64,000 bases of DNA from Arthrobacter sp. ov118 (GTDB lineage: Bacteria > Actinomycetota > Actinomycetes > Actinomycetales > Micrococcaceae): assembly GCF_900116495.1 (NCBI RefSeq), contig NZ_FPAY01000012.1, positions 1 through 64,000 of the forward strand, in the 5' to 3' direction. A model generated the notes under the pieces. The model saw nothing but the letters and a program-made list of their open reading frames with translations. It searched no databases and was not told where the DNA came from. Shown one piece after another: positions 32,832 through 41,654 of this stretch. Position 1 is the stretch's first letter; the number at the start of each line of letters is the position of its first letter. Made by a program: the position numbers and the translations under genes.

Positions 32832-34156
32832 TCGCCGAGTGGCGCCCGAAGGGCGCGAACTACGCCGCTGCGCTGGCCGCGGCCGCTCCACAAAGAGTCG
32901 GCGTCGTCACCTCGGTCATCGGGCTGGGCCTGGAAGTGTCAGGACTGGACTGCGCACTCGGGGACCTCGTCACGGTGGGGGAGAACCCGGGCCTTGACGC
33001 CGAAGTCGTCGCGGCGCTGGACGGCTCCGTGCGCTGCATGCCACTGGGCCGGCTTGCCGGTGTGGCGGCCGGTGACCCGGTCCGCGCCAAGGGCGGCGCG
33101 GTCCTGGTCCCCACCGGACGCGGCCTTTTCGGGCGGGTCCTGGACGGTGTGGGACGCCCGATCGACGGCAAGGGCCCGCTGCTGAGCGGACCCCGCGTGC
33201 CGATCGACAACGAAGCACCGAACGCCATGAAACGGGCCCGCATCGACACCGCGCTGCAGACCGGCGTGCGCGTCCTGGACACCATGACCACGCTCGGCAA
33301 AGGTCAGCGCATGGGCCTGTTTGCCGGGTCCGGCGTCGGTAAGTCCTCCTTGCTCTCGATGATTGCTCGCGGCACCGACGCCGAGGTCTCCGTCATTGCC
33401 CTCGTCGGGGAACGCGGCCGCGAAGTCCGGGAGTTCCTGGAGGATGACCTCGGTGCCGCCGGCCTGGCGCGGTCCGTGGTGGTGGTTGCCACGTCCGATG
33501 AACCCGCCCTCATGCGCATGCGCGCGGCGTTCACTGCGACCCGGATCGCCGAGTCGTTCCGCGACCAGGGCCAGGACGTGGTCCTCATGATGGACTCCCT
33601 CACCCGCGTGGCCATGGCCCAGCGCGAGATCGGCCTCTCCGCCGGCGAGCCCCCGGCCACCCGCGGCTACCCGCCGTCGACGTTCTCCATCCTGGCCCGG
33701 CTGCTGGAACGCGCCGGCACGGCCGAAACCGGCTCCGTCACGGGCATTTACACCGTGCTGGTGGACGGCGATGATCACAATGAACCCATCGCCGACGCTG
33801 CCCGTTCCATCCTGGACGGCCATGTGGTCCTGGACCGCAAGCTTGCCGTCACCGGACATTTCCCCTCCGTTGACGTGCTCGGATCCGTGTCCCGAGTGGC
33901 CAGCAAGGTCAACGCGCGGCCGCATCTCGACGCCGCGGCCACACTCCGCCGGGTCCTCGCGGCCCGCAAGTCCGCGCAGGACCTGATCGACGTCGGCGCC
34001 TACCAAGCCGGAACCAACCCCCTGGTGGACGCCGCGCTGAACCACGAGCAGGACGTCAGCAACTTCCTGCAACAGCCGATGGACGAATCCACCCCCCATC
34101 ACGAGTCCTGGCAGCGGCTCGGGCACCTTACCTCGATCCTGGGAGCAGCAGCATGA
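32828..34156 (+). CDS. fliI: Flagellum-specific export ATPase FliI
   Basis: FliI is the ATPase of the flagellar type III export apparatus. The 442-aa protein has Walker A GSGVGKSS at 167-174, the 'LVGERGREVREFLEDDL' block, Walker B 'DVVLMMDSLTRVAMAQREIGL' and 'GYPPSTFSILARLLERAG', all characteristic of FliI/SctN rather than the F1-beta subunit. ATGA overlaps on both sides. Confidence 0.97.
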   Translation: MIAEWRPKGANYAAALAAAAPQRVGVVTSVIGLGLEVSGLDCALGDLVTVGENPGLDAEVVAALDGSVRCMPLGRLAGVAAGDPVRAKGGAVLVPTGRGLFGRVLDGVGRPIDGKGPLLSGPRVPIDNEAPNAMKRARIDTALQTGVRVLDTMTTLGKGQRMGLFAGSGVGKSSLLSMIARGTDAEVSVIALVGERGREVREFLEDDLGAAGLARSVVVVATSDEPALMRMRAAFTATRIAESFRDQGQDVVLMMDSLTRVAMAQREIGLSAGEPPATRGYPPSTFSILARLLERAGTAETGSVTGIYTVLVDGDDHNEPIADAARSILDGHVVLDRKLAVTGHFPSVDVLGSVSRVASKVNARPHLDAAATLRRVLAARKSAQDLIDVGAYQAGTNPLVDAALNHEQDVSNFLQQPMDESTPHHESWQRLGHLTSILGAAA

Positions 34157-34587
34157 ACCGCGAATTCTCTTTGGCAGGCCTTCTGCGCCTTCGCCAGCTC
34201 CAGCAGGACCAGGCGGCCACCGGCCTGGCGCGCGCCCGCTCGCGCTCCAGCTCGGTACGGGTCCGCGAAGCCTCCGCGCGCCGCGAACTGGCCGCCACTG
34301 ACGAGCCCGTCTCCAGCTCGGCTTCCCTCCGCGCCGTTGCCGCCACCCGGTCCTCTTCCCACAGCATGCTCGCGGACCTGCAAAACCTCGCCCGCCTGGC
34401 CGAAGCCGGCGAAGCCACCGCCCGCGCCGAGTTCATCGCTGCCCGCACGCGTTCCGTGGGGCTGGAAAAACTGCAGGCCCGCCACACCGCCGAGGTCAAC
34501 AGCGCGGACCTGCGCGCCGAACAGTCGGCCCTGGATGAGATCGCCTCGACGCTTTGGCACCGCGACGACCAGCAGGTGAAGCCATGA
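34153..34587 (+). CDS. fliJ: Flagellar export protein FliJ-like
   Basis: This 144-aa coiled-coil protein is in the fliJ position after fliI. It begins 'FSLAGLLRLRQLQQDQAATGLARARS', the pattern of FliJ's N-terminal helix, and has two long helices separated near residue 65. FliJ shuttles chaperones and activates export. Sequence identity to the family is typically low, so the position carries much of the call. Confidence 0.85.
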   Translation: MNREFSLAGLLRLRQLQQDQAATGLARARSRSSSVRVREASARRELAATDEPVSSSASLRAVAATRSSSHSMLADLQNLARLAEAGEATARAEFIAARTRSVGLEKLQARHTAEVNSADLRAEQSALDEIASTLWHRDDQQVKP

Positions 34588-35282
34588 GCATGACCGAGGC
34601 GATCGGCCGCATGCAGGGCATCCAAGCCATGATCGCCGAACTGACCCGGCCTGCGGCCACGGAAACGACCGCCGCCTCGCAAAAGGCTGCCGCCGCGTCC
34701 TCGCTCGCGACCGCTACTGGCACTGACTCCGGTTCCTTCACCCAAGCACTCGCCGCGGCACTGGGCGGCACGGATGCCTCCTCCCTTACGGACAGCCTTG
34801 GCCTGGGCAGCACGCCCGGTATCGGAAGTACGACGGCGGCCGGAACCGGTGCGCTCACCGGGGCCACGGCGCTCACCGGAACGGCGGCCGTCCGTACCGG
34901 CGGTGCCGCGACCGGAAACGACGTGGTGGCCGTGGCCAAGAAGTACATCGGCGTTCCCTACGTCTGGGGCGGCACCAATCCGGCCACCGGCATGGACTGC
35001 TCCGGCTTCACCCAGCGGGTCTTCAAGGACCTCGGGATCGAGCTTCCCCGCGTCGTGAGCGACCAGATGCGCCAGGGCACCCCGGTGGCCTCGCTCGCCG
35101 AGGCCAAGCCCGGCGATCTCCTGGTGAGTTTCGGCGGCAATCACATCTCCATCTATCTGGGCAACGGCAAGGCAATCGATGCTCCTGTGCCCGGCAAGAC
35201 GATCCAGATCCGCGATGCCTGGGAGCAGCAGTCCAACCTGACCTCCATCCGGCGCATCGTTCCCGCCGGGATAGCGTCATGA
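34584..35282 (+). CDS. NlpC/P60 peptidoglycan hydrolase within the flagellar operon
   Basis: The 232-aa protein has a Ser/Thr/Gly-rich first half and an NlpC/P60 cysteine-peptidase domain from about residue 112. The catalytic Cys139 lies in GMDCSGFTQRVF and His187 in GGNHISIYLG. There is no signal peptide, and the N-terminal 'MSMTEAIGRMQGIQAMIAELT' resembles a flagellar export substrate, so it may leave through the flagellar apparatus. A wall-opening enzyme is expected for rod and hook growth, done in proteobacteria by FlgJ, and no flgJ is present here. It is translationally coupled to fliJ and fliK. Confidence 0.9.
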   Translation: MSMTEAIGRMQGIQAMIAELTRPAATETTAASQKAAAASSLATATGTDSGSFTQALAAALGGTDASSLTDSLGLGSTPGIGSTTAAGTGALTGATALTGTAAVRTGGAATGNDVVAVAKKYIGVPYVWGGTNPATGMDCSGFTQRVFKDLGIELPRVVSDQMRQGTPVASLAEAKPGDLLVSFGGNHISIYLGNGKAIDAPVPGKTIQIRDAWEQQSNLTSIRRIVPAGIAS

Positions 35283-37249
35283 AGGCCGGAGCGTCGGCGG
35301 TCGCGCTGGCCGCGGCGCCGGCCCGGGGAGCCCAGCAGGGCTCGGATGCGCAGCCGGGCACAAGCCCGGAAACGGCGTCCTTCGACTCGGTGCTGAGTGA
35401 TCTCCAGGGCATGGGCAACGCGACCACGGACGGGAACGCCACCGCCGTCAACCCCGCCGCCGAGACCACCTCCGGCCGGCCCGCCGACGCCTCCGCCAAC
35501 CCGGCTGCCGGCATGGCGGCAACACCGGGGCCGGCCGGAACGGCGATTCCGGCTCCAGGGGTTACCGAAACCGCCCCGCTGGCGCTGTCCCGCAGGGCTG
35601 CCGGCGTCCGCACCCCCCAGACCCACGCTGAGGCACACCAAGTCCTCCCCGCACCGGATGCGCCGGCGGCCGCCGGCGGCTCAGACGATTCCGCGTCGAC
35701 TGACCCCCGATCAACTCCCGCACCGGTCGGCGACAATGCCGCGAAAGCGGCGCCGGGAACCGATGCAGGTTCGCCCAGCACCGGTTCCCCCAACACCGAT
35801 GCATCCAGCACCACCGCCTTGGCTGGCCTGCTGCAGTATGTCCCTGCCGGGCAGTCCGGACGGCCGGCACCGCACGGTGTCCCGGCGTCGGACGGCCAAG
35901 GTGATGGCGGCCACGATGCTGCCGGTGTCGCCGTGGCCGGTGCCACGGTCGCCGCCGCGACCAGTGCCACGGTCGCCGCCGCGACCGGTGCTCCGAGCGT
36001 GCCCGACGCACGCTTTCAGCTGCCGGTCACCGCTGGCCCCTTGCCTGCCGTGCCTTTGACCGCCACCCTAGCGCCCGCCATGGCGAACCCCGGTGTCGCG
36101 TCGGCCACGACGCAGCTCCCGGCCGGAGCGGGGGTGGGCGGTTCCGCTGCCATTGCAGCCCCCGGGACCCCCGGCGCCACATCGGCCGGCCCGGCGGTAG
36201 GCGTGTCGCCGACGGCAGCAATACCGCCGTCCAGGACGCTCACCGCCCACGCCACGGCCTCACCCGTTCAGGGGACAGCCGCCGCTGCCCGCGTTGGTAC
36301 ATCTGAGGATGTTGCGGCCTTGCCGTTTGCCGGACCTGCCGCCGGACCCGACAGGAGCACTCCAGCGCCTGGCCAGGGCACGGTGACCGGCGGTTTGCCG
36401 CGCACAGCGTCTGCCGCGACCGGCCCAGTTGGCACAGGGTCGGGTCTTGCTGCTCCGGCAGGCCAGGACGGCCCCGCGGACCCCGGTACCGCTCCGGCCT
36501 TCGTCCCCGCGGCGGCACCGACCCACACGCTCACCGGCGCCGCTCCGGCACGCCCGGACTCGTTCCCGGACCCCGCATCCGCCGCTGCCGCCACGCCCGC
36601 GGCGGCACCGGCCGACGCGCCAGCCACTGTAGCTCCCACCCCGGCGGCAGGGCCCACCCAGCTGCCGGCGACCAGCGCAGCTTCGCCGCAGGCCGCCGCC
36701 CACGCCGCCCACGCCGCGCCGCAGCCCGCGGCCCATGCCGCGTCACCCCTCCAGCCTCAGCTGGCCAAGCCGCTGTTCACTTTGGTCGGTGCAGCCCATG
36801 GCCAGCACGTCATGACCCTCAAGGTCAGTCCCGAGGATCTCGGCCCGCTCACGGTCCGGGCGCACATCGACGCTGCGGGAGTCCGGATTGAACTCTTCGC
36901 TCCCGGCGACGTGGGCCGTGTTGCGGTCCGGGGGATCCTGCCCGAGCTCCGCAAGGAACTGAGCGACGCCGGATTCCGCGCCAGCCTCGACCTGTCCGAT
37001 CACAGCGCCCCCGGCGGCACAGGCCAACATGGCGCCGGCCAGAACGGCCCGGGCCAGGACCGCGCAGTCGCCGGCGGCCAGTATGCCTCTGGCCGCGACT
37101 CCGGCGGAAACGGCTCGGGCCCGGGCAGCCGCAACGGACCGCCCGAGCCGCGCCCCGGACATCGCTGGGACGCCTTGGCCGACGACCAGGCAGTTCGCGC
37201 CGCCAGGATCTTGAATGGCCCTCAAACCACCCTCGACATTCTTGTCTGA
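35279..37249 (+). CDS. fliK: Flagellar hook-length control protein FliK
   Basis: FliK measures hook length and switches export to late substrates. The 656-aa protein is Ala/Pro/Gly/Thr-rich and low in aromatic residues over residues 1-500, as expected for the ruler part. The C-terminal Flg_hook domain starts near residue 505 with 'HVMTLKVSPEDLGPLTVRAHID' and runs to about 575 (PELRKELSDAGFRASLDLS). A Gly/Gln/Asn-rich tail of about 60 residues follows. At 656 aa it is longer than many FliK proteins. High GC and repeats make assembly errors possible here. Confidence 0.9.
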   Translation: MKAGASAVALAAAPARGAQQGSDAQPGTSPETASFDSVLSDLQGMGNATTDGNATAVNPAAETTSGRPADASANPAAGMAATPGPAGTAIPAPGVTETAPLALSRRAAGVRTPQTHAEAHQVLPAPDAPAAAGGSDDSASTDPRSTPAPVGDNAAKAAPGTDAGSPSTGSPNTDASSTTALAGLLQYVPAGQSGRPAPHGVPASDGQGDGGHDAAGVAVAGATVAAATSATVAAATGAPSVPDARFQLPVTAGPLPAVPLTATLAPAMANPGVASATTQLPAGAGVGGSAAIAAPGTPGATSAGPAVGVSPTAAIPPSRTLTAHATASPVQGTAAAARVGTSEDVAALPFAGPAAGPDRSTPAPGQGTVTGGLPRTASAATGPVGTGSGLAAPAGQDGPADPGTAPAFVPAAAPTHTLTGAAPARPDSFPDPASAAAATPAAAPADAPATVAPTPAAGPTQLPATSAASPQAAAHAAHAAPQPAAHAASPLQPQLAKPLFTLVGAAHGQHVMTLKVSPEDLGPLTVRAHIDAAGVRIELFAPGDVGRVAVRGILPELRKELSDAGFRASLDLSDHSAPGGTGQHGAGQNGPGQDRAVAGGQYASGRDSGGNGSGPGSRNGPPEPRPGHRWDALADDQAVRAARILNGPQTTLDILV

Positions 37250-37267
37250 CACGAAGGAACGCGACTT

Positions 37268-37702
37268 ATGACGATTCAGCCGATCGCCTCCCAGCCGGTG
37301 ACGCCGGCGGGCATAGCCGCCCAGGCCTCTGCGGCCCGGACACCCTCGCAGACCATGGACGCCAATGTGTTCATGTCCCTGCTCGTGACGCAGCTCAAGA
37401 ACCAGAACCCGAGCGCACCCATGGACACCAACCAGATGATGAGCCAGACCCTCCAGCTCTCCATGATGGAAAAAATGACTGAACTGACCACCAACAGCAA
37501 GGAGGGGTTCTCCCTCCAGATGCGCACGGCGGCAGCCCAGCTGATCGGCCAGTCGGTCAACTACACCCTCGCGGACGGCACCACCGGGACCGGCGTCGCC
37601 GGCTCCGTCACTTATGCAGGCCCGGTCCCGTCCGTCACGATCGGTGAGCTCTCCGTTCCCCTCGACTCCATCACCGGACTTACTGCTCCGGCCGCTTCCT
37701 AA
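37268..37702 (+). CDS. flgD: Flagellar hook capping protein FlgD
   Basis: FlgD is the scaffold cap for hook assembly. The 144-aa protein carries the N-terminal family core 'MDANVFMSLLVTQLKNQNPSAPMDTNQMMSQTLQLSMMEKM', then a short segment 'LIGQSVNYTLADGTTGTGVAGSV'. It lacks the larger C-terminal Tudor/FnIII-type part of the E. coli protein, as many Gram-positive FlgDs do. It starts 18 nt after fliK and precedes flgE. Confidence 0.94.
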   Translation: MTIQPIASQPVTPAGIAAQASAARTPSQTMDANVFMSLLVTQLKNQNPSAPMDTNQMMSQTLQLSMMEKMTELTTNSKEGFSLQMRTAAAQLIGQSVNYTLADGTTGTGVAGSVTYAGPVPSVTIGELSVPLDSITGLTAPAAS

Positions 37703-37733
37703 CCAGTTCTTCACCCGTAGAAAGGCAGTTCCC

Positions 37734-38900
37734 ATGCTCCGCTCGCTGTACTCCGGAATCTCCGGCCTCCGCGCCCACCAGACCATGCTGGACGTCACCG
37801 GCAACAACATCGCCAACGTCAACACCGCCGGTTTCAAGGCATCATCCACCCAGTTTCAGGACACCCTGTCCCAGTTGCAGCAGGGTGCCACCGGCCCGCA
37901 GGCCGCGACCGGCGGCAGCAACCCTGCCCAGATCGGCCTGGGCGTCCGGGTCGCCGGGGTCACCACGAACTTCAGCCAGGGCTCCTCCCAGAGCACCGGC
38001 CGTGCCACGGACATGATGATCTCCGGCGACGGCTTCTTCGTCACGAGCAAGGGCGGCCAGCAGCTCTTCACGCGAGCCGGCTCCTTCAGCCCGGATTCGG
38101 CCAACCAGCTGGTCAGCCCCGACGGCGGCATCCTGCAGGGCTGGCCCGCCACCAACGGCGTGGTCACTGCCGGCGCTCCGGTTGGCGACATCACCCTGAA
38201 CCCCAACACCATGATTGCGGCTGCCACGAAGAACGTGGCCCTGGACGGCAATCTGCCCAGCGACGCCGCCAACGGCACCAAGCTGGACCGCATCGTCAAG
38301 GTCTATGACGCCGCCGGCGCCGAGCGCAGCGTGGCCATGACCTTCACGAAGGCCGGAAGCACCTGGAACATCGCAGCCACCGACGGCGGCACCACGGCCA
38401 ATGGGTCCGTGACGTACACGAACGGCCTGCCCACGGCTGGCGGCAACTTCACAGTCAACGGCATCACCATCGACATCTCCAAGGTGTCCGGCTACGCCGG
38501 CATGGACTCCCTGGCAGTCAGCGGACAGGACGGCGCACCCGTCGGCAAGCTGGAATCCTACACGCTAGGCAGCGACGGATCGCTGGTTGGGTCCTTCAGC
38601 AACGGCATCAAGCAGGTCCTGGCCAAGATCGCCCTCGCCAAGTTCACCAACCCAGGCGGCCTCGAGAAAGCCGGAGGCTCCTCCTATGTCGCCACCGGCA
38701 ACTCCGGCGGTGTGCAGCTCGGTGCTGCTGGCGACCCCGGCATCGGCACGCTGACCGGCGGAACCCTGGAGATGTCCAACGTGGACCTGTCCCAGGAGTT
38801 CACCAACCTGATTGTCGCCCAGCGCGGCTTCCAGGCCAACGCCCGCATCATCACCACGTCGGACGAGGTCCTGCAGGAACTGACCCAGCTGAAGCGCTAA
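37734..38900 (+). CDS. flgE: Flagellar hook protein FlgE
   Basis: FlgE polymerises into the hook. The 388-aa protein opens with 'MLRSLYSGISGLRAHQTMLDVTGNNIANVNTAGFKASSTQF' and ends 'MSNVDLSQEFTNLIVAQRGFQANARIITTSDEVLQELTQLKR', both invariant-type FlgE/FlgG ends. AAAGGCAG precedes the ATG. The length is closer to FlgE than FlgG, and neighbouring flgD supports hook. No separate flgG-like gene follows, and the operon appears to end here. Confidence 0.96.
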   Translation: MLRSLYSGISGLRAHQTMLDVTGNNIANVNTAGFKASSTQFQDTLSQLQQGATGPQAATGGSNPAQIGLGVRVAGVTTNFSQGSSQSTGRATDMMISGDGFFVTSKGGQQLFTRAGSFSPDSANQLVSPDGGILQGWPATNGVVTAGAPVGDITLNPNTMIAAATKNVALDGNLPSDAANGTKLDRIVKVYDAAGAERSVAMTFTKAGSTWNIAATDGGTTANGSVTYTNGLPTAGGNFTVNGITIDISKVSGYAGMDSLAVSGQDGAPVGKLESYTLGSDGSLVGSFSNGIKQVLAKIALAKFTNPGGLEKAGGSSYVATGNSGGVQLGAAGDPGIGTLTGGTLEMSNVDLSQEFTNLIVAQRGFQANARIITTSDEVLQELTQLKR

Positions 38901-38971
38901 CGAAAAAGGAAGCCTGCATGCCGGCCGTCTATGTCTTTTACTGATGAGGGGATGTACGTTCAGTCCGGGAG

Positions 38972-39005
38972 GCGCTCCTTTACTCACAAATGAGTAAAGG
39001 AGCGC
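38972..39005. terminator. 15-bp perfect hairpin after flgE
   Basis: GCGCTCCTTTACTCA (38972-38986) pairs with TGAGTAAAGGAGCGC (38991-39005) across the loop CAAA. It lies 71 nt after flgE and 91 nt from the convergent regulator gene. It has no T-run, so it may be a bidirectional terminator or a boundary relic of the insert. Confidence 0.72.
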
Positions 39006-39096
39006 TGCGTTGGACGGGCGACGGCGAGGATGATGCAGGGCCATTCTCCAGTGGCCGTGCGGGGCGGCGGGGCCCGTGGCCCCTGGGTCCGCGGTC

Positions 39097-39984
39097 CTAG
39101 CCCCGGCTTGGCAGCGGGCGTGATCCCGTGCGACCGGTCCGGGTCGCGGTAAGTGCGTCGGCGAGCCTGCCGGCGTCTCCTGCATGCACGGTGTCCGTGG
39201 GCGGCACAATGCGGGCCTCGCTGGTGCAGTTCAGGAGCGCTGCCGTGACCTCGGCGACGAGATCCGGGAAACGGCTGGACCGGTAGCCGCCGTCATCGGG
39301 CTCCGCGGAATGATTCAGGGTTGTGGTGACGAGAACTGCGACCTGCGTCCGGTGCGCCATGCCGAGTTTCATCAGTATGGACGAGACCAGGTTCTTGACA
39401 GTCTTTTCTGCCAGAAACATCTCCTGGCTGATTCCGCGGTTGCTCAGCCCTTTCCCGAGGCCGATAGCGGCATTCAATTCCTGCCTCGTGAGACGCAGGA
39501 GTCTCTCATCCGTGACGTCCGGCGCGGGCAGGGAAAACGGGGCCACGAGTGCGGGATGGAACTGGCTGCTGAATGCTGTGTGACCGGCCAGGACCCGGCG
39601 GATGAGTCTGAGTTGTTCGCTGCTGTCGTCCTGTTTGGACAGGCACCCCCAGGCGCCGGCCAGGATGGAGTCGATCAGCACGGTTTCGTCGCTGTCCCCG
39701 GTCATCAGGACGCACCGAATGCTAGGGTCGGCCACGGCGATGGCCCGGCACACGTCGGAACCGGATCCGTCGGGAAGATCATCGTCAAGGATGACCAGCT
39801 CCGGGCGGAGGGCCGGGATCCGCCGGACTGCTTCGCACGCGGACCCTGATTCCCCGGCGACGCTGAGCCCATGGGACGCCAGCAGCTGGCGCAGGCCACG
39901 CCTCACGACCTCGTGGTCGTCCAGCACATACACGCCCCGGCCAGTCAAAGGGTGCTGCGGATGGTTTCCCGGGTCAGCCATCAT
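39097..39984 (-). CDS. NarL/DevR-like response regulator (orphan)
   Basis: The 295-aa protein has an N-terminal receiver domain ('RGVYVLDDHEVVRRGLRQLLASHG') with the likely phospho-acceptor in LVILDDDLPDGSG, and a LuxR-type HTH (RLTRQELNAAIGLGKGLSNRGISQEMFLAEKTVKNLVSSILMKLGM) close to DevR/DosR. An extra 75-residue C-terminal tail follows the HTH. No sensor kinase is adjacent. ATG 39984 (or 39981) is chosen because the receiver begins about 15 residues later; the frame stays open to 40113. It is convergent with flgE. Confidence 0.87.
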   Translation of the reverse strand: MMADPGNHPQHPLTGRGVYVLDDHEVVRRGLRQLLASHGLSVAGESGSACEAVRRIPALRPELVILDDDLPDGSGSDVCRAIAVADPSIRCVLMTGDSDETVLIDSILAGAWGCLSKQDDSSEQLRLIRRVLAGHTAFSSQFHPALVAPFSLPAPDVTDERLLRLTRQELNAAIGLGKGLSNRGISQEMFLAEKTVKNLVSSILMKLGMAHRTQVAVLVTTTLNHSAEPDDGGYRSSRFPDLVAEVTAALLNCTSEARIVPPTDTVHAGDAGRLADALTATRTGRTGSRPLPSRG

Positions 39985-40197
39985 CGCTGTTCCGTTCTTT
40001 TCGCCTTTGAGACCCGGAGGCGTTGATAGTGAATCCCTGACACCGGCATCACCGATGCTAAGACGAACCCGGATCCCAGTCCGGCCCCGTGACGCGCGCG
40101 CCCATGCGCACAAACCCTTGCTCCCACGCTAGACCTAATAGCATCCCGGCAACAGTGCTTGAGCCCCGTACCCAATGAATGCACTCGGCGAAACGCG

Positions 40198-40578
40198 ATG
40201 TGCGACTATATGCGTATGAACGCAGATAAGAAGGCTTGCAGGCTTGACGTGGATAGCCAGTTCGTCGAACTCGCCGTGGAAGTGTTCTCGATGCTGGCTG
40301 ACGCCACGCGGGTGCGCATCATCTTGGCTTTGCGGGAGGGGGAGATGGCTGTAGGGGCATTGGCCGATGTGGTGGGGAAATCTCCAGCCGCGGTGTCCCA
40401 GCATCTTGCCAAAATGCGGCTGGCACGTATGGTCTCCACCCGCCAGGACGGAACGAAAGTGCTGTACCGGCTCGAGAACGAGCACGCCCGCCAGCTGGTC
40501 GCAGATGCCATCTTCCAGGCCGAACACGCCCTTGGCGGCCATCCGGCCCACCACCGCATGGACGGGGGAGTCTCATGA
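40198..40578 (+). CDS. ArsR/SmtB-family metal-responsive repressor
   Basis: This 126-aa winged-helix protein matches the ArsR/SmtB family: 'MLADATRVRIILALREGEMAVGALADVVGKSPAAVSQHLAKMRLARMVSTRQDGTKVLYRL' spans the DNA-binding core, and the C-terminus has HPAHHRMDGG, a His cluster that could bind zinc, nickel or cobalt. The upstream 'ACRLD' holds a Cys. It is the first gene of a three-gene unit whose other members are a metal exporter and an MFS pump. Start options are ATG 40198, 40210 and 40216; the last overlaps a palindrome. Confidence 0.88.
   Translation: MCDYMRMNADKKACRLDVDSQFVELAVEVFSMLADATRVRIILALREGEMAVGALADVVGKSPAAVSQHLAKMRLARMVSTRQDGTKVLYRLENEHARQLVADAIFQAEHALGGHPAHHRMDGGVS
40211..40224. 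promoter_or_regulatory. Possible ArsR-type operator TGCGT-ATGA-ACGCA
   Basis: A perfect 5-bp inverted repeat with a 4-nt centre overlaps a start-codon candidate of the repressor gene. ArsR/SmtB operators are often imperfect 12-2-12 repeats near the promoter, so this short site is only a candidate for autoregulation. Confidence 0.4.
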
Positions 40579-41654
40579 GCGATCCGGCGCAGGTGACAGC
40601 CGGCGAAACCGCTGATCACCACGATCACGACCATCAGCACCACGGTCATGATCACGGTCACGATCATGGCCATGACCACGGGCACACCCATAGCCACTCA
40701 CACGGCCATAAACATCACAAAGGCTTGAAGGGTTGGCTCTTCGAACTGTTTGTTCCGCACAGTCATGACGCGGCCGACTCTGTCGACGACGCCCTCGAGG
40801 CGAGCGCTGAAGGCATCCGTGCGCTGAAGATCAGTCTCTTCATGCTGCTGGGAACGACTGTCCTGCAGTTCCTGGTGGTCCTGGCTAGCGGTTCCGTCGC
40901 CTTGCTGGCCGACACCATTCATAACTTCTCCGATGCCCTGACCGCGGTGCCGCTGTGGATCGCGTTCATCCTGGGACGCCGCGCCGCCACCCGCCGCTAC
41001 ACTTTTGGCTTCGGCAGGGCCGAAGACCTGGCAGGACTGTTCATCATCGCCGTCGTCGCCCTCTCCGCTGTGCTGGCTGCCTGGCAGTCTGTGGACCGGC
41101 TGCTCAACCCGCAACCGCTGCACAATCTATGGTGGGTCATGGGGGCGGGGCTGATTGGCTTCGCCGGAAACGAGGCGGTAGCGATCTACCGCATCAAAGT
41201 CGGACGCCGGATTGGCTCAGCTGCGCTGGTGGCCGACGGCGTGCACGCGCGGATGGACGGCTTCACGTCCCTGGCTGTGGTCCTTGGTGCTGCTGGGGTG
41301 CTGCTCGGATTCCCCCTTGCCGATCCGATCGTGGGCCTGTTAATCTCCGCGGCCATCCTTGTGCTGCTCTGGGGAACGGTCCGCAGCATAGGGCGCCGGC
41401 TGATGGACGGAATTGAACCCGAACTCGTCGACCTGGCCTACGAAACTTTGGAGGACATCCCGGGTGTATTAGGTGTGGCTCGCCTCCAGTTGCGGTGGGC
41501 CGGGCACCGCCTGCAGGGTGCGGCAACGGTCGTTGTCGGCGACACCAGCCTCGTGCTGGCCGAACAGACCCTCGCCGAGGCCGGACGCCGGCTTCGGCAC
41601 GCCCTGCCAAAGCTTGACGACATGATCCTCACCCCCATCACAGGCAAACCATGA
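40575..41654 (+). CDS. Cation diffusion facilitator (CDF) metal exporter with His-rich N-terminus
   Basis: This 359-aa membrane protein exports divalent metal (zinc, cobalt or nickel) by proton exchange. Residues 15-48 are about half histidine ('DHHDHDHQHHGHDHGHDHGH'), a metal-collecting stretch. Six transmembrane segments follow, with the two CDF metal-site motifs HNFSD in 'LLADTIHNFSDA' and HARMD in 'LVADGVHARMDG'. A C-terminal cytoplasmic domain closes the chain. It overlaps arsR and the MFS gene by 4 bp each. Confidence 0.94.
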   Translation: MSDPAQVTAGETADHHDHDHQHHGHDHGHDHGHDHGHTHSHSHGHKHHKGLKGWLFELFVPHSHDAADSVDDALEASAEGIRALKISLFMLLGTTVLQFLVVLASGSVALLADTIHNFSDALTAVPLWIAFILGRRAATRRYTFGFGRAEDLAGLFIIAVVALSAVLAAWQSVDRLLNPQPLHNLWWVMGAGLIGFAGNEAVAIYRIKVGRRIGSAALVADGVHARMDGFTSLAVVLGAAGVLLGFPLADPIVGLLISAAILVLLWGTVRSIGRRLMDGIEPELVDLAYETLEDIPGVLGVARLQLRWAGHRLQGAATVVVGDTSLVLAEQTLAEAGRRLRHALPKLDDMILTPITGKP

